Positions 1 through 7,757 of a stretch of 23,946 bases of DNA are shown here, piece after piece. The notes under the pieces are model-generated. The model was not told where the DNA came from and searched no databases. It was given only the letters and a program-made list of their open reading frames with translations. The DNA lies in the NCBI GenBank assembly GCA_934661005.1, contig CAKUIK010000035.1, positions 1 through 23,946 on the forward strand, given 5' to 3'. Positions within the stretch are counted from its first letter, which is position 1, and each line of letters begins with the position of its first letter. This DNA is from an uncultured Slackia sp. GTDB taxonomy: Bacteria > Actinomycetota > Coriobacteriia > Coriobacteriales > Eggerthellaceae. Position numbers and translations under genes: made by a program.

Positions 1-266
1 GCCGTTATCTAAAACCGCATTATGGCTAATCCAGGGAAGCTCTTACGGTCTTTGCGAATGAAGCGATGGGCTACGGCCTTCTTGGCCGATCCGCTCATAC
101 GGCCGGTATAAGAAGCCAAATAATGGCCTAGGTTATAAAATCTAATAAGTAAAGATATCGCGTACTTTACAAAGTAAGGTTTCTTATAGTACCTGATAGT
201 TTCAGTTGTATTGAAATACCGTGTCTAGATTAGAAATATGAGTGAACTATCATTGGTTTAAATGCT

Positions 267-275
267 CCCCCCCCC
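267..275. repeat. nine-C homopolymer run
   Basis: Nine consecutive C residues lie between AT-rich sequence and the region downstream of the recombinase. Such tracts are prone to slipped-strand length change. No gene or promoter is clearly controlled by it here, and a run this long can also be a sequencing weak spot. Confidence 0.8.
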
Positions 276-368
276 AAGTTGAAACGAACGAAACAAACTT
301 CAAAAAAGCCACCGGACGTTTCATTTGCTCATGGAACGATACGAATTCGTCCAATCGAGAGCGGCTAT

Positions 369-461
369 AGACGAAAGCCCCTCCGCATAAGACGGACGCA
401 TGCTCAATTTCTCTTAAGCAAGAAACGAGTTGCATCCGAAAATACGGAGGGGCTTTCGTCT
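369..461. repeat. perfect 17-bp inverted repeat around a 59-bp core
   Basis: The arm at 369-385 (AGACGAAAGCCCCTCCG) is exactly complementary to the arm at 445-461. The core between them is itself partly self-complementary (around 392-410 against 429-440). Each arm reads as an imperfect A-tract plus a GC core, with the opposite arm ending in TTTCGTCT. The structure could therefore act as a bidirectional terminator for the recombinase transcript, which ends 84 bases away on the minus strand. The T-tract is poor, and a recombination site or a structured RNA is also possible. Confidence 0.75.
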
Positions 462-544
462 TGGATCAAGGCGCTCAATGTATCGTCATGCGGCGTGTCC
501 GCAGCGCTCCCGCGAGCCAATGCAAGAAGGCATTCATAGGTCCA

Positions 545-1468
545 TTAATCCAGAAGCCGAGCGATATTCTTTTCTGCCGCATTTTTAATGCGGTCAATAT
601 TGTGGGCATAAATCATCGTGGTGCTTATATCGGCATGACGGGCCATCTGCTGCGCTTCGCGTTCCGTCGCTCCGCCAAGAAGCGAGAAGGTGATCGCCGT
701 ATGACGCAAAGAGTGCGCCGTATAGCGAGGGTCGTTGATGCCTATCCCCCGCAACGCCTCTTTCACGATACGGGAAACCGAACGCGTAGTAAGCCGCGCT
801 CCCGCGTTGCGGCGTGCGACCGAGGCGAAAAGCGGAGCGGCATCGTGCGAATTGCCGCGCATGGACAAATATTCCCGAATAGGCGACAAAGCGCGTTCAG
901 TAAGAACGACGTAATTATCCTTACCGGGACGTCCCTTGCCCTGGATATAGAGAACATCCACGCCACTATCCGAGCGAATATCGCCGCAATCGGCCCGTAC
1001 GACCTCGATATCGCGCAAGCCCGTGCGAAGCATGAGGTTCAGGAGGGCATAGTCGCGCATACCGGCTTCAGTATCCCGATCGATAGACTCGAGCAACCGT
1101 CGAGCCTGATCGACGGAAAGCGACGCTTTCTTGAAATCGCGCGATGCGCGCTCTCCCCTCACGCCGCGTGCAATATTGGAAATGCCGTTGTCTTCCGCAT
1201 ACGAAAAGAATGACCTAACGGCGCCGAGATAATTGGAAACGGTTGTCGGCTTCAATCGCTTCTCAACGACGAGATACTCTCGAAATGAAACGATGTCGCG
1301 TTTCGTGAGCGCATCGAAATCGAGGGATGTATCACGGACGAACGCGCAAAACGATTTGAACGCACGCTTATAGGTGTCTTTGGTTGACGACGAAAGATCG
1401 AGCGAATCGAGCCAGCGTGCGATGACCTCTTCATCAAGGGGCGCAAAGGGGGAATCGGACTTGCTCAA
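545..1468 (-). CDS. tyrosine recombinase (XerC/XerD-type integrase)
   Basis: This 307-residue protein has the two-domain layout of phage-integrase-family recombinases. The N-terminal SAM-like DNA-binding domain covers about residues 12-95 and the catalytic domain about 115-300. The full active-site set is visible: R152 in LRTGLRDIE, K178 in QGKGRPGK, H252 and R255 in HSLRH, H278 in ARHAD, and the nucleophile Y287 in TMIYAH. The start is TTG at 1468, preceded by only a weak GGCGGTG, and no better in-frame start is apparent. Length is normal for XerC/D. No excisionase, phage or conjugation gene is nearby, so it may be a housekeeping Xer protein, a lone element integrase, or an invertase acting on a local inverted repeat. 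The sequence does not decide between these. Confidence 0.93.
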   Translation of the reverse strand: MSKSDSPFAPLDEEVIARWLDSLDLSSSTKDTYKRAFKSFCAFVRDTSLDFDALTKRDIVSFREYLVVEKRLKPTTVSNYLGAVRSFFSYAEDNGISNIARGVRGERASRDFKKASLSVDQARRLLESIDRDTEAGMRDYALLNLMLRTGLRDIEVVRADCGDIRSDSGVDVLYIQGKGRPGKDNYVVLTERALSPIREYLSMRGNSHDAAPLFASVARRNAGARLTTRSVSRIVKEALRGIGINDPRYTAHSLRHTAITFSLLGGATEREAQQMARHADISTTMIYAHNIDRIKNAAEKNIARLLD

Positions 1469-1582
1469 AACACACCGCCAATCTCAATCGCCTCAATACC
1501 GAGCTTATCCATACGGCAAGAGCCAGAAAGCGCAAAGCATATCGAAGGATCCATCGGAAGCCGCCTGCCGCGAGAGCACACC

Positions 1583-1810
1583 CTATGATAGGGCACGCAT
1601 ATAAGAAAAAGCCTCAGAAATGGCGCAACGACGTGTCAAAAAAAGAAGGAGCGCGCGCTTCGGGAGGAGCATAAGCGCGTAAATCGTGAGCCGCTTGGCA
1701 TAAATAGCTGCAACAACGCCATCTTTTGCGAGTATCCATGAAGCCATCTTCGAGGGAGCGAAAGCCAAATGCCCAATTAAATGAGCGATGGGCCCTGTTG
1801 TCATCTGCAT
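1583..1810 (-). CDS. possible small hydrophobic protein, unrecognised
   Basis: A 75-codon frame starts at ATG 1810 with GCGAGG about ten bases upstream, and its codon use resembles that of neighbouring genes. The predicted product is hydrophobic, with possible membrane segments around residues 20-37 and 40-58, and no recognisable motif. It would be transcribed divergently from the antiporter gene, whose -10 element lies only about 17 bases from this start. I recognise no family and it may be spurious. Apart from this frame I see nothing else coding in the roughly 400-base gap between the recombinase and the antiporter. Confidence 0.3.
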   Translation of the reverse strand: MQMTTGPIAHLIGHLAFAPSKMASWILAKDGVVAAIYAKRLTIYALMLLPKRALLLFLTRRCAISEAFSYMRALS

Positions 1811-1826
1811 ATTTTCGTTTCCTCGC

Positions 1827-1832
1827 TACAAT
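1827..1832 (+). promoter_or_regulatory. -10 element for the antiporter gene
   Basis: TACAAT lies 35 bases before the ATG at 1867. No good -35 hexamer is seen at the usual distance (TCTGCA at 17 bases). It is followed by the ribosome binding site GAGAGGA at 1851-1857. Confidence 0.45.
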
Positions 1833-1866
1833 AGAAAGGCTATGCAAACAGAGAGGAATTAGCAAT

Positions 1867-3210
1867 ATGGAAAAAGGTAACCTTCGGGCGCTCGCTCCGA
1901 TCGGAGTTTTCCTTGTGCTCTATTTGGGCCTAGGAATTCTGTTCGAGTACGTCCTGAAGATTGAGATGGGGTTCTACAGCATCCCCATCGTCGTAATCTT
2001 CTTAGTCGCCCTTCTGGTCGCATGTCTACAGAATCGCAAGCTCAGCTTCGATGACAAGCTGGCAATCATGGGTCGCGGCATTGGCGATAAGACAATCGTC
2101 ACCATGATCCTCATCTTCATGGCAGCAGGCATTTTCGTGGGCACGGTTGGACGCAACAGCGCCGAAAGCGTCGCGTATCTCATGCTTTCCTTCATCCCGC
2201 CTGAATTCGCCGTGGCCGTTCTGTTCGTCGTGAGCTGCTTCGTTTCGCTCGCCATGGGAACTTCGGTCGGCACCATCACGCTCATCACGCCAATCTCGGT
2301 TGCCGTCTCCGCCGCTTCCGGCTTCGATTTGCCGTTGTGCGTGGCATCGGTTATGGGTGGCGCGATGTTCGGTGACAACCTGTCCTTTATCTCCGACACG
2401 ACAATCGCGGCGTGCCAAGGCCAGGGATGCGTCATGAAAGACAAGTTCCGCGAGAACTTCAAGATCGCGCTACCCGCAGCGTTAGCGTCGCTCGCGATTA
2501 TTCTGGTGCTGTCGTTCAACGCGAACATCACAGGCGCGGTGATTCATAAATACGAACTTATCGAGCTCATCCCGTACCTGATCGTTTTGGCGGGCGGCAT
2601 TATTGGCATCAACGTGTTCATCGTGCTGCTGCTCGGCATTCTTTCGGGCGCCATTATCATGGTTGCAACCGGAGCCACGGCGGCGACCGATTTGCTCACG
2701 AGCATGGGCACTGGCGCAGCAGGCATGTTCGAGACCACGATGGTCGCCATTCTGGTCTCTGCCATTTGCGCGCTCATTCGCGAATACGGCGGCTTCGTAT
2801 GGCTGCTCAATGCCATTAAGAACACGTTCAAGAATCGCAAAGGCGGTCAGCTGGGCATGGGCATCTTGGTCGGATGCATGGATATCGCAACCGCAAACAA
2901 CACCGTGGCGATTGTTATGGCGAACCCCATCGCGGCGGACATGGCGAAAACCTACAATATCTCGCGCCGCAAGACCGCATCTATCCTCGATACGTTCTCG
3001 TGCGTTTTCCAGGGCATCATCCCCTATGGCGCACAAATGCTTATCGCCATTGCAACGACCGCAAGCGCAGGCTATGCGATAACGGCATTCCAGATTATTC
3101 CGTGCTTGTTCTACCCCTTCATGCTGCTCATCAGCTCGATGGTCTTCATCTTCCTGATTCCCGACCATCGCGAATACGACGGAGATGACGCGGAAGCCAC
3201 CGAAGCTTAA
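1867..3210 (+). CDS. nhaC: Na+/H+ antiporter, NhaC family
   Basis: The 447-residue polytopic membrane protein begins MEKGNLRALAPIGVFL and has about 11-12 hydrophobic segments. The diagnostic motif is GDNLSFISDTTIAA, about residue 176 onward, characteristic of the NhaC-type superfamily in which these acidic and polar residues line the ion path. It would exchange Na+ for H+ across the cytoplasmic membrane and help with pH and sodium balance, although some family members carry amino or organic acids instead. I chose the ATG at 1867 over an upstream in-frame ATG at 1726 because it has a GAGAGG site at proper spacing and starts the hydrophobic core directly. The gene is monocistronic, with its own -10 element and a strong terminator at 3231-3260. 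Confidence 0.88.
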   Translation: MEKGNLRALAPIGVFLVLYLGLGILFEYVLKIEMGFYSIPIVVIFLVALLVACLQNRKLSFDDKLAIMGRGIGDKTIVTMILIFMAAGIFVGTVGRNSAESVAYLMLSFIPPEFAVAVLFVVSCFVSLAMGTSVGTITLITPISVAVSAASGFDLPLCVASVMGGAMFGDNLSFISDTTIAACQGQGCVMKDKFRENFKIALPAALASLAIILVLSFNANITGAVIHKYELIELIPYLIVLAGGIIGINVFIVLLLGILSGAIIMVATGATAATDLLTSMGTGAAGMFETTMVAILVSAICALIREYGGFVWLLNAIKNTFKNRKGGQLGMGILVGCMDIATANNTVAIVMANPIAADMAKTYNISRRKTASILDTFSCVFQGIIPYGAQMLIAIATTASAGYAITAFQIIPCLFYPFMLLISSMVFIFLIPDHREYDGDDAEATEA

Positions 3211-3230
3211 AGCGACGCGCATCATCTAGC

Positions 3231-3260
3231 AAGGCCCCGGCATGAGTCGGGGCCTTTTGC
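3231..3260 (+). terminator. factor-independent terminator after the antiporter gene
   Basis: AAGGCCCCG (3231-3239) pairs with CGGGGCCTT (3248-3256) across an eight-base loop, and the stem is followed by TT. It begins 20 bases after the stop codon at 3210. Confidence 0.85.
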
Positions 3261-3311
3261 TGAGCGTAAAACTCGGAGCCTGTTAAATGCTTGTAGCGTT
3301 AGGTTCCAGGC

Positions 3312-3362
3312 AAAAGAAAACCCCCGCTTCCGAAACCAATCATGATTCCAAGAAGCAGGGGT
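3312..3362 (-). terminator. minus-strand terminator for the four-helix membrane protein
   Basis: Read on the minus strand, ACCCCTGCTTC (3362-3352) pairs with GAAGCGGGGGT (3330-3320) with one G-U pair, followed by TTTCTTTT. The hairpin lies 88 bases beyond the stop of the gene at 3450-3917. Confidence 0.75.
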
Positions 3363-3449
3363 GAGGCACCCAACGATGGCTCCTCAATCGAATTCGTGTA
3401 TCGCGAGCTGTTGAACGCTACGGCATTTGACAGGTTCCAGATCGAAGGC

Positions 3450-3917
3450 TTACTCGCGAGAGAAGGAGCGAAAAAGCGCGGGGCAGGGGACCGGCAGGTT
3501 GCCACGGCGAGCGAAACGGCCCAGGAAGCTCATGCCTGAAAGCGCGAGGGCAATGCCGAGGCCGGTGTAGAAGAAGGCGATGAACCAGTTCGGCACCAAG
3601 CCGAAGGCGCGAAGGCTAATGCCGCCCGTCATCATGATGGCCATCATGATATAGCCAGAGGCGTCGAAGAAACGCCAGAAGGCGACTTTGTCGGAGTCAT
3701 AACCAGCGATGCGATTCGCATGCTTGCCCACCATCTTAGAGAACACCTTGATATGAAACACCGTGAACACGGCGATCGCGCCAATGATGAGCAGCCACCA
3801 CATGCCCTGGCTCATTTGCCCGAACGAAAGAATGCCCAAACGCGCGATGTTCGCACCAGCTGCGAGCCACACGATGCCTGCGATGAAGAGCAGCGCCGTT
3901 TTCGAAACTTTCAGCAT
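3450..3917 (-). CDS. small integral membrane protein, function unknown
   Basis: The 155-residue protein has four strongly hydrophobic segments (about residues 7-25, 38-56, 88-104 and 109-128) and a basic cytoplasmic-looking stretch between the second and third (VFSKMVGKHANRIAGYDSDK). The start at 3917 is supported by GGAAGG a few bases upstream. No catalytic or metal-binding motif is evident and I do not recognise the family. It is transcribed alone, tail-to-tail with the antiporter, with a promoter candidate overlapped by an inverted repeat at 3994-4017 and a terminator at 3312-3362. The last 20 residues are proline- and arginine-rich and less membrane-like. A late frameshift cannot be excluded, but nothing demands one. 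Confidence 0.75.
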   Translation of the reverse strand: MLKVSKTALLFIAGIVWLAAGANIARLGILSFGQMSQGMWWLLIIGAIAVFTVFHIKVFSKMVGKHANRIAGYDSDKVAFWRFFDASGYIMMAIMMTGGISLRAFGLVPNWFIAFFYTGLGIALALSGMSFLGRFARRGNLPVPCPALFRSFSRE

Positions 3918-3974
3918 AGGAACTTCCTTCCAGATGCAAGGCCAACGCCTTGAAACCTCTCTTTATGGGTTCCT

Positions 3975-4003
3975 ATTGTGCTGGAGTTTGGCATGAACAT
4001 CAA
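3975..4003 (-). promoter_or_regulatory. promoter candidate for the four-helix membrane protein
   Basis: On the minus strand TTGATG (4003-3998) and CACAAT (3980-3975) are separated by 17 bases. The -10 ends about 57 bases before the ATG at 3917. Confidence 0.45.
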
Positions 4004-4017
4004 AGGGGTCATGTTCA
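3994..4017. promoter_or_regulatory. operator-like dyad over the -35 element
   Basis: TGAACAT (3994-4000) and ATGTTCA (4011-4017) are perfect inverted 7-mers with ten bases between them, overlapping the minus-strand -35 hexamer at 3998-4003. The geometry suits a dimeric regulator. Which one is unknown. Confidence 0.45.
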
Positions 4018-4022
4018 ATTCT

Positions 4023-4049
4023 GCCAAATGTGGTGAAACCATGTTTGGC
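4023..4049. repeat. second imperfect inverted repeat upstream of the promoter
   Basis: GCCAAATGTGGT (4023-4034) faces ACCATGTTTGGC (4038-4049) with two mismatches and a three-base centre. It lies just upstream of the dyad at 3994-4017, in the position of an activator site. It has no T-tract, so it is not an obvious terminator for the regulator gene ending at 4133. Confidence 0.45.
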
Positions 4050-4132
4050 AAGCATGCGACAGCCCTGCAGCCAATCGACCGGCCGTCGAGAATCGGTATG
4101 TCGCAAACGTATATAAATAGGCATTGACCAGG

Positions 4133-5563
4133 CTATTTATCGAATTCAACAAGGCTTAGGAGTTCCTCTCGAGAGCCAATTCCCATCTTCTGATAGATGT
4201 TGCGCGTGTGTGTATAAACTGTGCTCTCGGAAATAATGAGCGTCTTCGCAATGAAGCTTGCCGCATGGCCCCGTGCCAAATAGCCCAAGATCTCGCTCTC
4301 GCGCGGCGAAAGGGCAAACTCTTCCGACAGGCTTTCGCATCGCGCCGCAACAGATATCGGTTCGCCCGAATCGGCCGAATTCTCATTTGAGCCCGAACCC
4401 GAGGACGTATTGCGCCAAAATGCGACGATGGAATACGCGACAAGAAACACGCAATAGATTGCGACGACGACGACCGGCATGAAAAGTTGCTGGCTTCCAG
4501 GAAGCTTGAAGAATCCACCGAAGGCGATTCCGGCCATGCTCGACAAAGAGAAGCACCCCATAATCACCGAAAGCACCAACGAGGGAGGAAACTCGCGCGC
4601 ACTCGAGCCCGCAATTGCGAGAGCGACGGCAAACAGGGCGGCCACGCTGAAGAAATAGTACATGCCAATCGACAGAAGCGCCCGCACGAAGCTCGCAGTT
4701 AATGGCCCGAACACCGCAAATGCCGCCAGAATCACGACAGCAAGCAAAGGCAGCAGCATTTGATGGAAAAACGTCTGCAGAGGATGGTGGAATCGGCGCG
4801 CGAGCAGGCACAAAGGAGCAAGCGTCACTGCCGCGAGCAGCATTCCCACCACGTCGGCGCTCGTGTTATCGGTGATATTCGGCCGCGAAACCCCCATGAA
4901 GAAGGCGAACACGGATAGGCCAATAAACGCAGGCGCCATAACCGAGGCAAATCGAAGCACGAACTCACGAAGGCGTATGCGTGGTTCCTCGAGAAATGAG
5001 CCGTCGCAAGAACCCGCGCGAGCTTCGGAGAAATACGAAACCGGAATCGCGCCCAAAAGCAAGCAATACAGCACTGCAAGCGGGACGGTAGCGAGATACA
5101 TAGAGAACCAGTTCAACAAGGCAGATGCGCCAGAAGCGATGCAAACTGTCACAAGGGCGCTTTCGAGAGAGCAGGGCGAAAGCGTGCGAGCTAAAACGAT
5201 CGAGCACGGTACGAACAACACGCCCGACAACGCTCCCAGCAACCCCGCCACAAGCATCGAAGAAGGCAGAAAGCCGAGCAGCATCAGATAGAAAAGCGCC
5301 GTGGCAAAAGGATACGCAACGATGATGCATGCTGAAGCATGCAAAGCAACGGAGCTTTTCAGCATTCCGCAAGACAAAACCGCAAGAGCAAGCGAGACGA
5401 TTGCGACGGCAACCATAAGGGGCCAGACGAAGGCTCCCGTAAGATCGCTATCGGCAAGAGCCGAAAACAACGGCACGATATTCGGCGAATAAATGGGCAT
5501 GGTTGCCAAAAAAGCAACGAGCCCCAATAAGCGCAGAGACGCGCGCTCGCTTTGCAAGTTCAT
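4133..5563 (-). CDS. membrane-anchored LuxR-family transcriptional regulator
   Basis: The 476-residue protein has about 380 residues of transmembrane helices (roughly 12, resembling a transporter fold), then a short polar linker, then a LuxR-type helix-turn-helix at residues 410-470 (ALSPRESEILGYLARG, followed by ISESTVYTHTRNIYQKMG). The natural reading is a one-component sensor: the membrane part detects a ligand or membrane state and the C-terminal domain binds DNA. Such proteins are numerous in Eggerthellaceae, often next to genes for respiratory-type flavoprotein reductases, as here. I chose ATG 5563 because GGGAGGGG lies just upstream, whereas the longer frame to 5668 lacks a site. It is divergent from the flavoprotein at 5811, which is its likely target by position. 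The ligand is unknown. Confidence 0.88.
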   Translation of the reverse strand: MNLQSERASLRLLGLVAFLATMPIYSPNIVPLFSALADSDLTGAFVWPLMVAVAIVSLALAVLSCGMLKSSVALHASACIIVAYPFATALFYLMLLGFLPSSMLVAGLLGALSGVLFVPCSIVLARTLSPCSLESALVTVCIASGASALLNWFSMYLATVPLAVLYCLLLGAIPVSYFSEARAGSCDGSFLEEPRIRLREFVLRFASVMAPAFIGLSVFAFFMGVSRPNITDNTSADVVGMLLAAVTLAPLCLLARRFHHPLQTFFHQMLLPLLAVVILAAFAVFGPLTASFVRALLSIGMYYFFSVAALFAVALAIAGSSAREFPPSLVLSVIMGCFSLSSMAGIAFGGFFKLPGSQQLFMPVVVVAIYCVFLVAYSIVAFWRNTSSGSGSNENSADSGEPISVAARCESLSEEFALSPRESEILGYLARGHAASFIAKTLIISESTVYTHTRNIYQKMGIGSREELLSLVEFDK

Positions 5564-5582
5564 ATGATCCCCTCCCGCAATT

Positions 5583-5610
5583 ATTGTATCGAAGCGGCGA
5601 TATGAGTAAA
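5583..5610 (-). promoter_or_regulatory. promoter candidate for the LuxR-type regulator
   Basis: On the minus strand TTTACT (5610-5605) and TACAAT (5588-5583) are 16 bases apart. The -10 ends 20 bases before the ATG at 5563, leaving a short leader with GGGAGGGG. The 12-mer ATGAGTAAATAC (5602-5613), which overlaps the -35, recurs at 7714-7725. Confidence 0.5.
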
Positions 5611-5810
5611 TACCTAATTCCCTTGATGGCCTTTCACCTGGGATTATGGCAAAATACCAAACTTCCATGATTCCTCGATGCCCTAGGCGCGGGCAATACT
5701 AGTTCCAGCGTGAAGACAGGGAACACGCACTCGCTAAGACGCATCCACATATACATGGAGAGCGCAGCGAGGAGAAATGCAAGGAAGGAAACAGGGAGAT
5801 AGGGGAAATT

Positions 5811-7550
5811 ATGAACACCGATTTTTCGCGCCGTAATTTCTTGAAAGGCATGGGGCTCGTAGGAGCCACGGCCGCGGCAGGCGCCGCATTAGCAGGCTGC
5901 GCACCCGCATCGAACGCCGATACCAAGGCCGATGCATCGTCGTCCACTTCTGCAAGCGAATCAACATGGCGCACGGCTCCTGCGGAAATCACCGATTTCG
6001 CCCAAACCATCGACTGCGACGCCGTCGTGTGCGGCCATGGCTACGCAGGCATCACCGCATGCCGCGAGCTTGCCGAAGAAGGCAAAAAGGTCGTGCTCAT
6101 TGAAAAGCAGCCCGAAGATACGTTTGCGCCCGTAGGCAACGAGTTCGCATCGTTGAACGCACAGGTGCTGCAAGACCGCGGCGTGCCGCACATCGATCCA
6201 GTTGAATTCTTCCAGAATTGGATGACGATTACCGGCAACTCGGCGAACCAAGAGCTCGTCATGAAGTTCGCCCAGAATTCGGAGGAAAACTCGAATTGGT
6301 ATCTCTCGGCCCTGACCGACGAAGACAAGGCCGCCATGACCACGGCGTTCTTCCCGCAAACCGAGCATCAGATGGACCACATGGGCGTCATTAAATTCTG
6401 GCCAAGCGTCTGCAGCTTCTACAGCGCCGATTGCAACCAAACGAAGATTCATGGTTACAATCGCGAATTGGCCAAAGAGAATGGCGCCGAATTCTGCTTC
6501 GCGACTGAAGCGCAGTATGTCGTCATGGAGGACGGCAAAGTCGCAGGCCTCGTCGCGACGAACTCCGATGGCAATATCAAGTTCAACTGCAAGGCCGTGG
6601 TTATCGCATGCGGCGGCTTCGGCGGCAACCCTGAAATGATGAAAGACCTCATCTACGATGTTCAAGGCAACTTGGTTGGCGACGAAGAGCTCAACTCCAT
6701 GTCGGCGAACGACGGCCGTGGCGTGCAAATGGCATACTGGGCCGGCGCGCACCTGGAAACCACGCCGATTCCGGGCATGAACTTCCGCGGTCTCTCGGTG
6801 CCGGGCAAGATGAACTGCCTGCCCCAAGCAATGTGGATCGACGAGCATGGCAAGCGCTTCTGCAACGAGTATTACGCCACTTCCGAACAACGCGGCCTTT
6901 CTACCGCCTTCCGCAGCCGCAAGGCAAAATGGGCCGTGGTGGACGACAATTTCACCGAATACCGCCAGTACACGATTCCCCAGCACGCCGGCTTTACCGC
7001 TAGCGAGCAGAACATCGCCGAACTACGCGAATCACTCGATAAGGCCTACGGCAAGTTTAAGGGCACGTATACCGAAGAAGAGAAGAAGGACGACGGCCCT
7101 CAGGGCGGCCCCATGACTACCGTCGAGTACATTGCCGACGACACCCTTGAAGGCCTCGCAAGCCAAATGGGTCTGGAAGGCGATGACGCCCAGGCATTCA
7201 TCGAGCAGGTTGAGCAATACAACGCCTATTGCGAGGCGGGCGCAGACCAGCAATTCGGACGCGACGCTTCGGTTTTGTTTCCGGTGAACAAGGCGCCGTA
7301 TTACGCATGCAAATTCGAGCCCGTGCTCGGCGAAACGATGGTCACCTGCGGCGGCATTATCACCGACGGAGACCAGAATGCGCTCGACAAAGACTTCGAA
7401 CCGATTCCCGGCCTCTACGTTTCCGGCAACGATTGCGGCCGTCGCTTCGGTGCGGAATACATCACGCCGATTCCGGGCTGCAGCCTTGGCATGGCGATTA
7501 CCCTTGGCCGCGAATGCGGCAAGGCGGTCGGCAAATTCCTGGAAGCCTAA
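5811..7550 (+). CDS. Tat-exported FAD-dependent reductase, fumarate-reductase-like flavoprotein
   Basis: The 579-residue protein starts with a twin-arginine signal (SRRNFLKGMG) ending in a lipobox LAGC with Cys30, so it is probably folded with cofactor, exported, and lipid-anchored outside the membrane. A Rossmann FAD-binding site follows (GHGYAG, residues 75-80). The C-terminal half carries features of the FAD-binding-2 family (fumarate and urocanate reductases, flavocytochrome c), including the end motif around PIPGCSLGMAITLGRE. It would reduce an external electron acceptor using electrons from a quinol or cytochrome donor, but no haem motif or partner subunit is encoded nearby, and the substrate cannot be read from sequence. 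The start has AGGGGAAATT before it. It is divergent from the LuxR-type regulator, which probably controls it, and ends at a strong terminator. Confidence 0.9.
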   Translation: MNTDFSRRNFLKGMGLVGATAAAGAALAGCAPASNADTKADASSSTSASESTWRTAPAEITDFAQTIDCDAVVCGHGYAGITACRELAEEGKKVVLIEKQPEDTFAPVGNEFASLNAQVLQDRGVPHIDPVEFFQNWMTITGNSANQELVMKFAQNSEENSNWYLSALTDEDKAAMTTAFFPQTEHQMDHMGVIKFWPSVCSFYSADCNQTKIHGYNRELAKENGAEFCFATEAQYVVMEDGKVAGLVATNSDGNIKFNCKAVVIACGGFGGNPEMMKDLIYDVQGNLVGDEELNSMSANDGRGVQMAYWAGAHLETTPIPGMNFRGLSVPGKMNCLPQAMWIDEHGKRFCNEYYATSEQRGLSTAFRSRKAKWAVVDDNFTEYRQYTIPQHAGFTASEQNIAELRESLDKAYGKFKGTYTEEEKKDDGPQGGPMTTVEYIADDTLEGLASQMGLEGDDAQAFIEQVEQYNAYCEAGADQQFGRDASVLFPVNKAPYYACKFEPVLGETMVTCGGIITDGDQNALDKDFEPIPGLYVSGNDCGRRFGAEYITPIPGCSLGMAITLGRECGKAVGKFLEA

Positions 7551-7610
7551 AACCGCTTGAACAACGCAGCTTGAGCATCCCTCCCTCCCCATAGAGCTCA
7601 AGCATATATA

Positions 7611-7656
7611 GAGGAGAGGCTCGCTGGAAATTCGTCCAGCGAGCCTCTCCTCTTTT
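7611..7656 (+). terminator. strong hairpin terminator after the flavoprotein gene
   Basis: An 18-bp perfect stem (7611-7628 with 7635-7652, AGGAGAGGCTCGCTGGA core) closes on a six-base loop and is followed by TTTT. A second, 8-bp perfect inverted repeat, GCTTGAGC (7569-7576) with GCTCAAGC (7596-7603), precedes it. Confidence 0.9.
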
Positions 7657-7715
7657 ATGGCTGAAAAAAAACGACCGAACCAGAGCTGCTCTAAGACGTT
7701 TTAAGCAAGTACAAT

Positions 7716-7727
7716 GAGTAAATACTC
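7716..7727. promoter_or_regulatory. palindrome GAGTAAATACTC
   Basis: A perfect 5-bp-arm palindrome lies downstream of the toxin gene. The embedded 12-mer ATGAGTAAATAC (7714-7725) also occurs in the LuxR regulator promoter at 5602-5613. It may be an operator or coincidence. Confidence 0.25.
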
Positions 7728-7757
7728 GCGAAGCAGGCAGACTCCCGTCAGAACCGC

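Larger units (their letters stand above)
1..544. other. gene-poor, partly AT-rich left edge
   Basis: I find no convincing gene here. Positions 120-260 are clearly more AT-rich than the rest of the window. A minus-strand frame is open from about 229 down to a TAG at 9-11, but its only ATG (96-98) has no ribosome binding site and would give just 29 residues. The region holds a run of nine C (267-275) and a long inverted repeat (369-461), described separately. It lies downstream of the recombinase gene and may be the edge of an integrated element, but no tRNA or duplicated attachment site is visible. Confidence 0.5.

Noticed and set aside
9..229. Minus-strand open frame at the left edge, which could be the end of a gene
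   Set aside because: It lacks a start codon with a ribosome binding site, is bounded by stops on both sides, and shows no recognisable motif.
461..1213. 250-codon plus-strand frame opposite the recombinase
   Set aside because: It is a shadow of a gene with a full catalytic residue set, and has no ribosome binding site or family resemblance.
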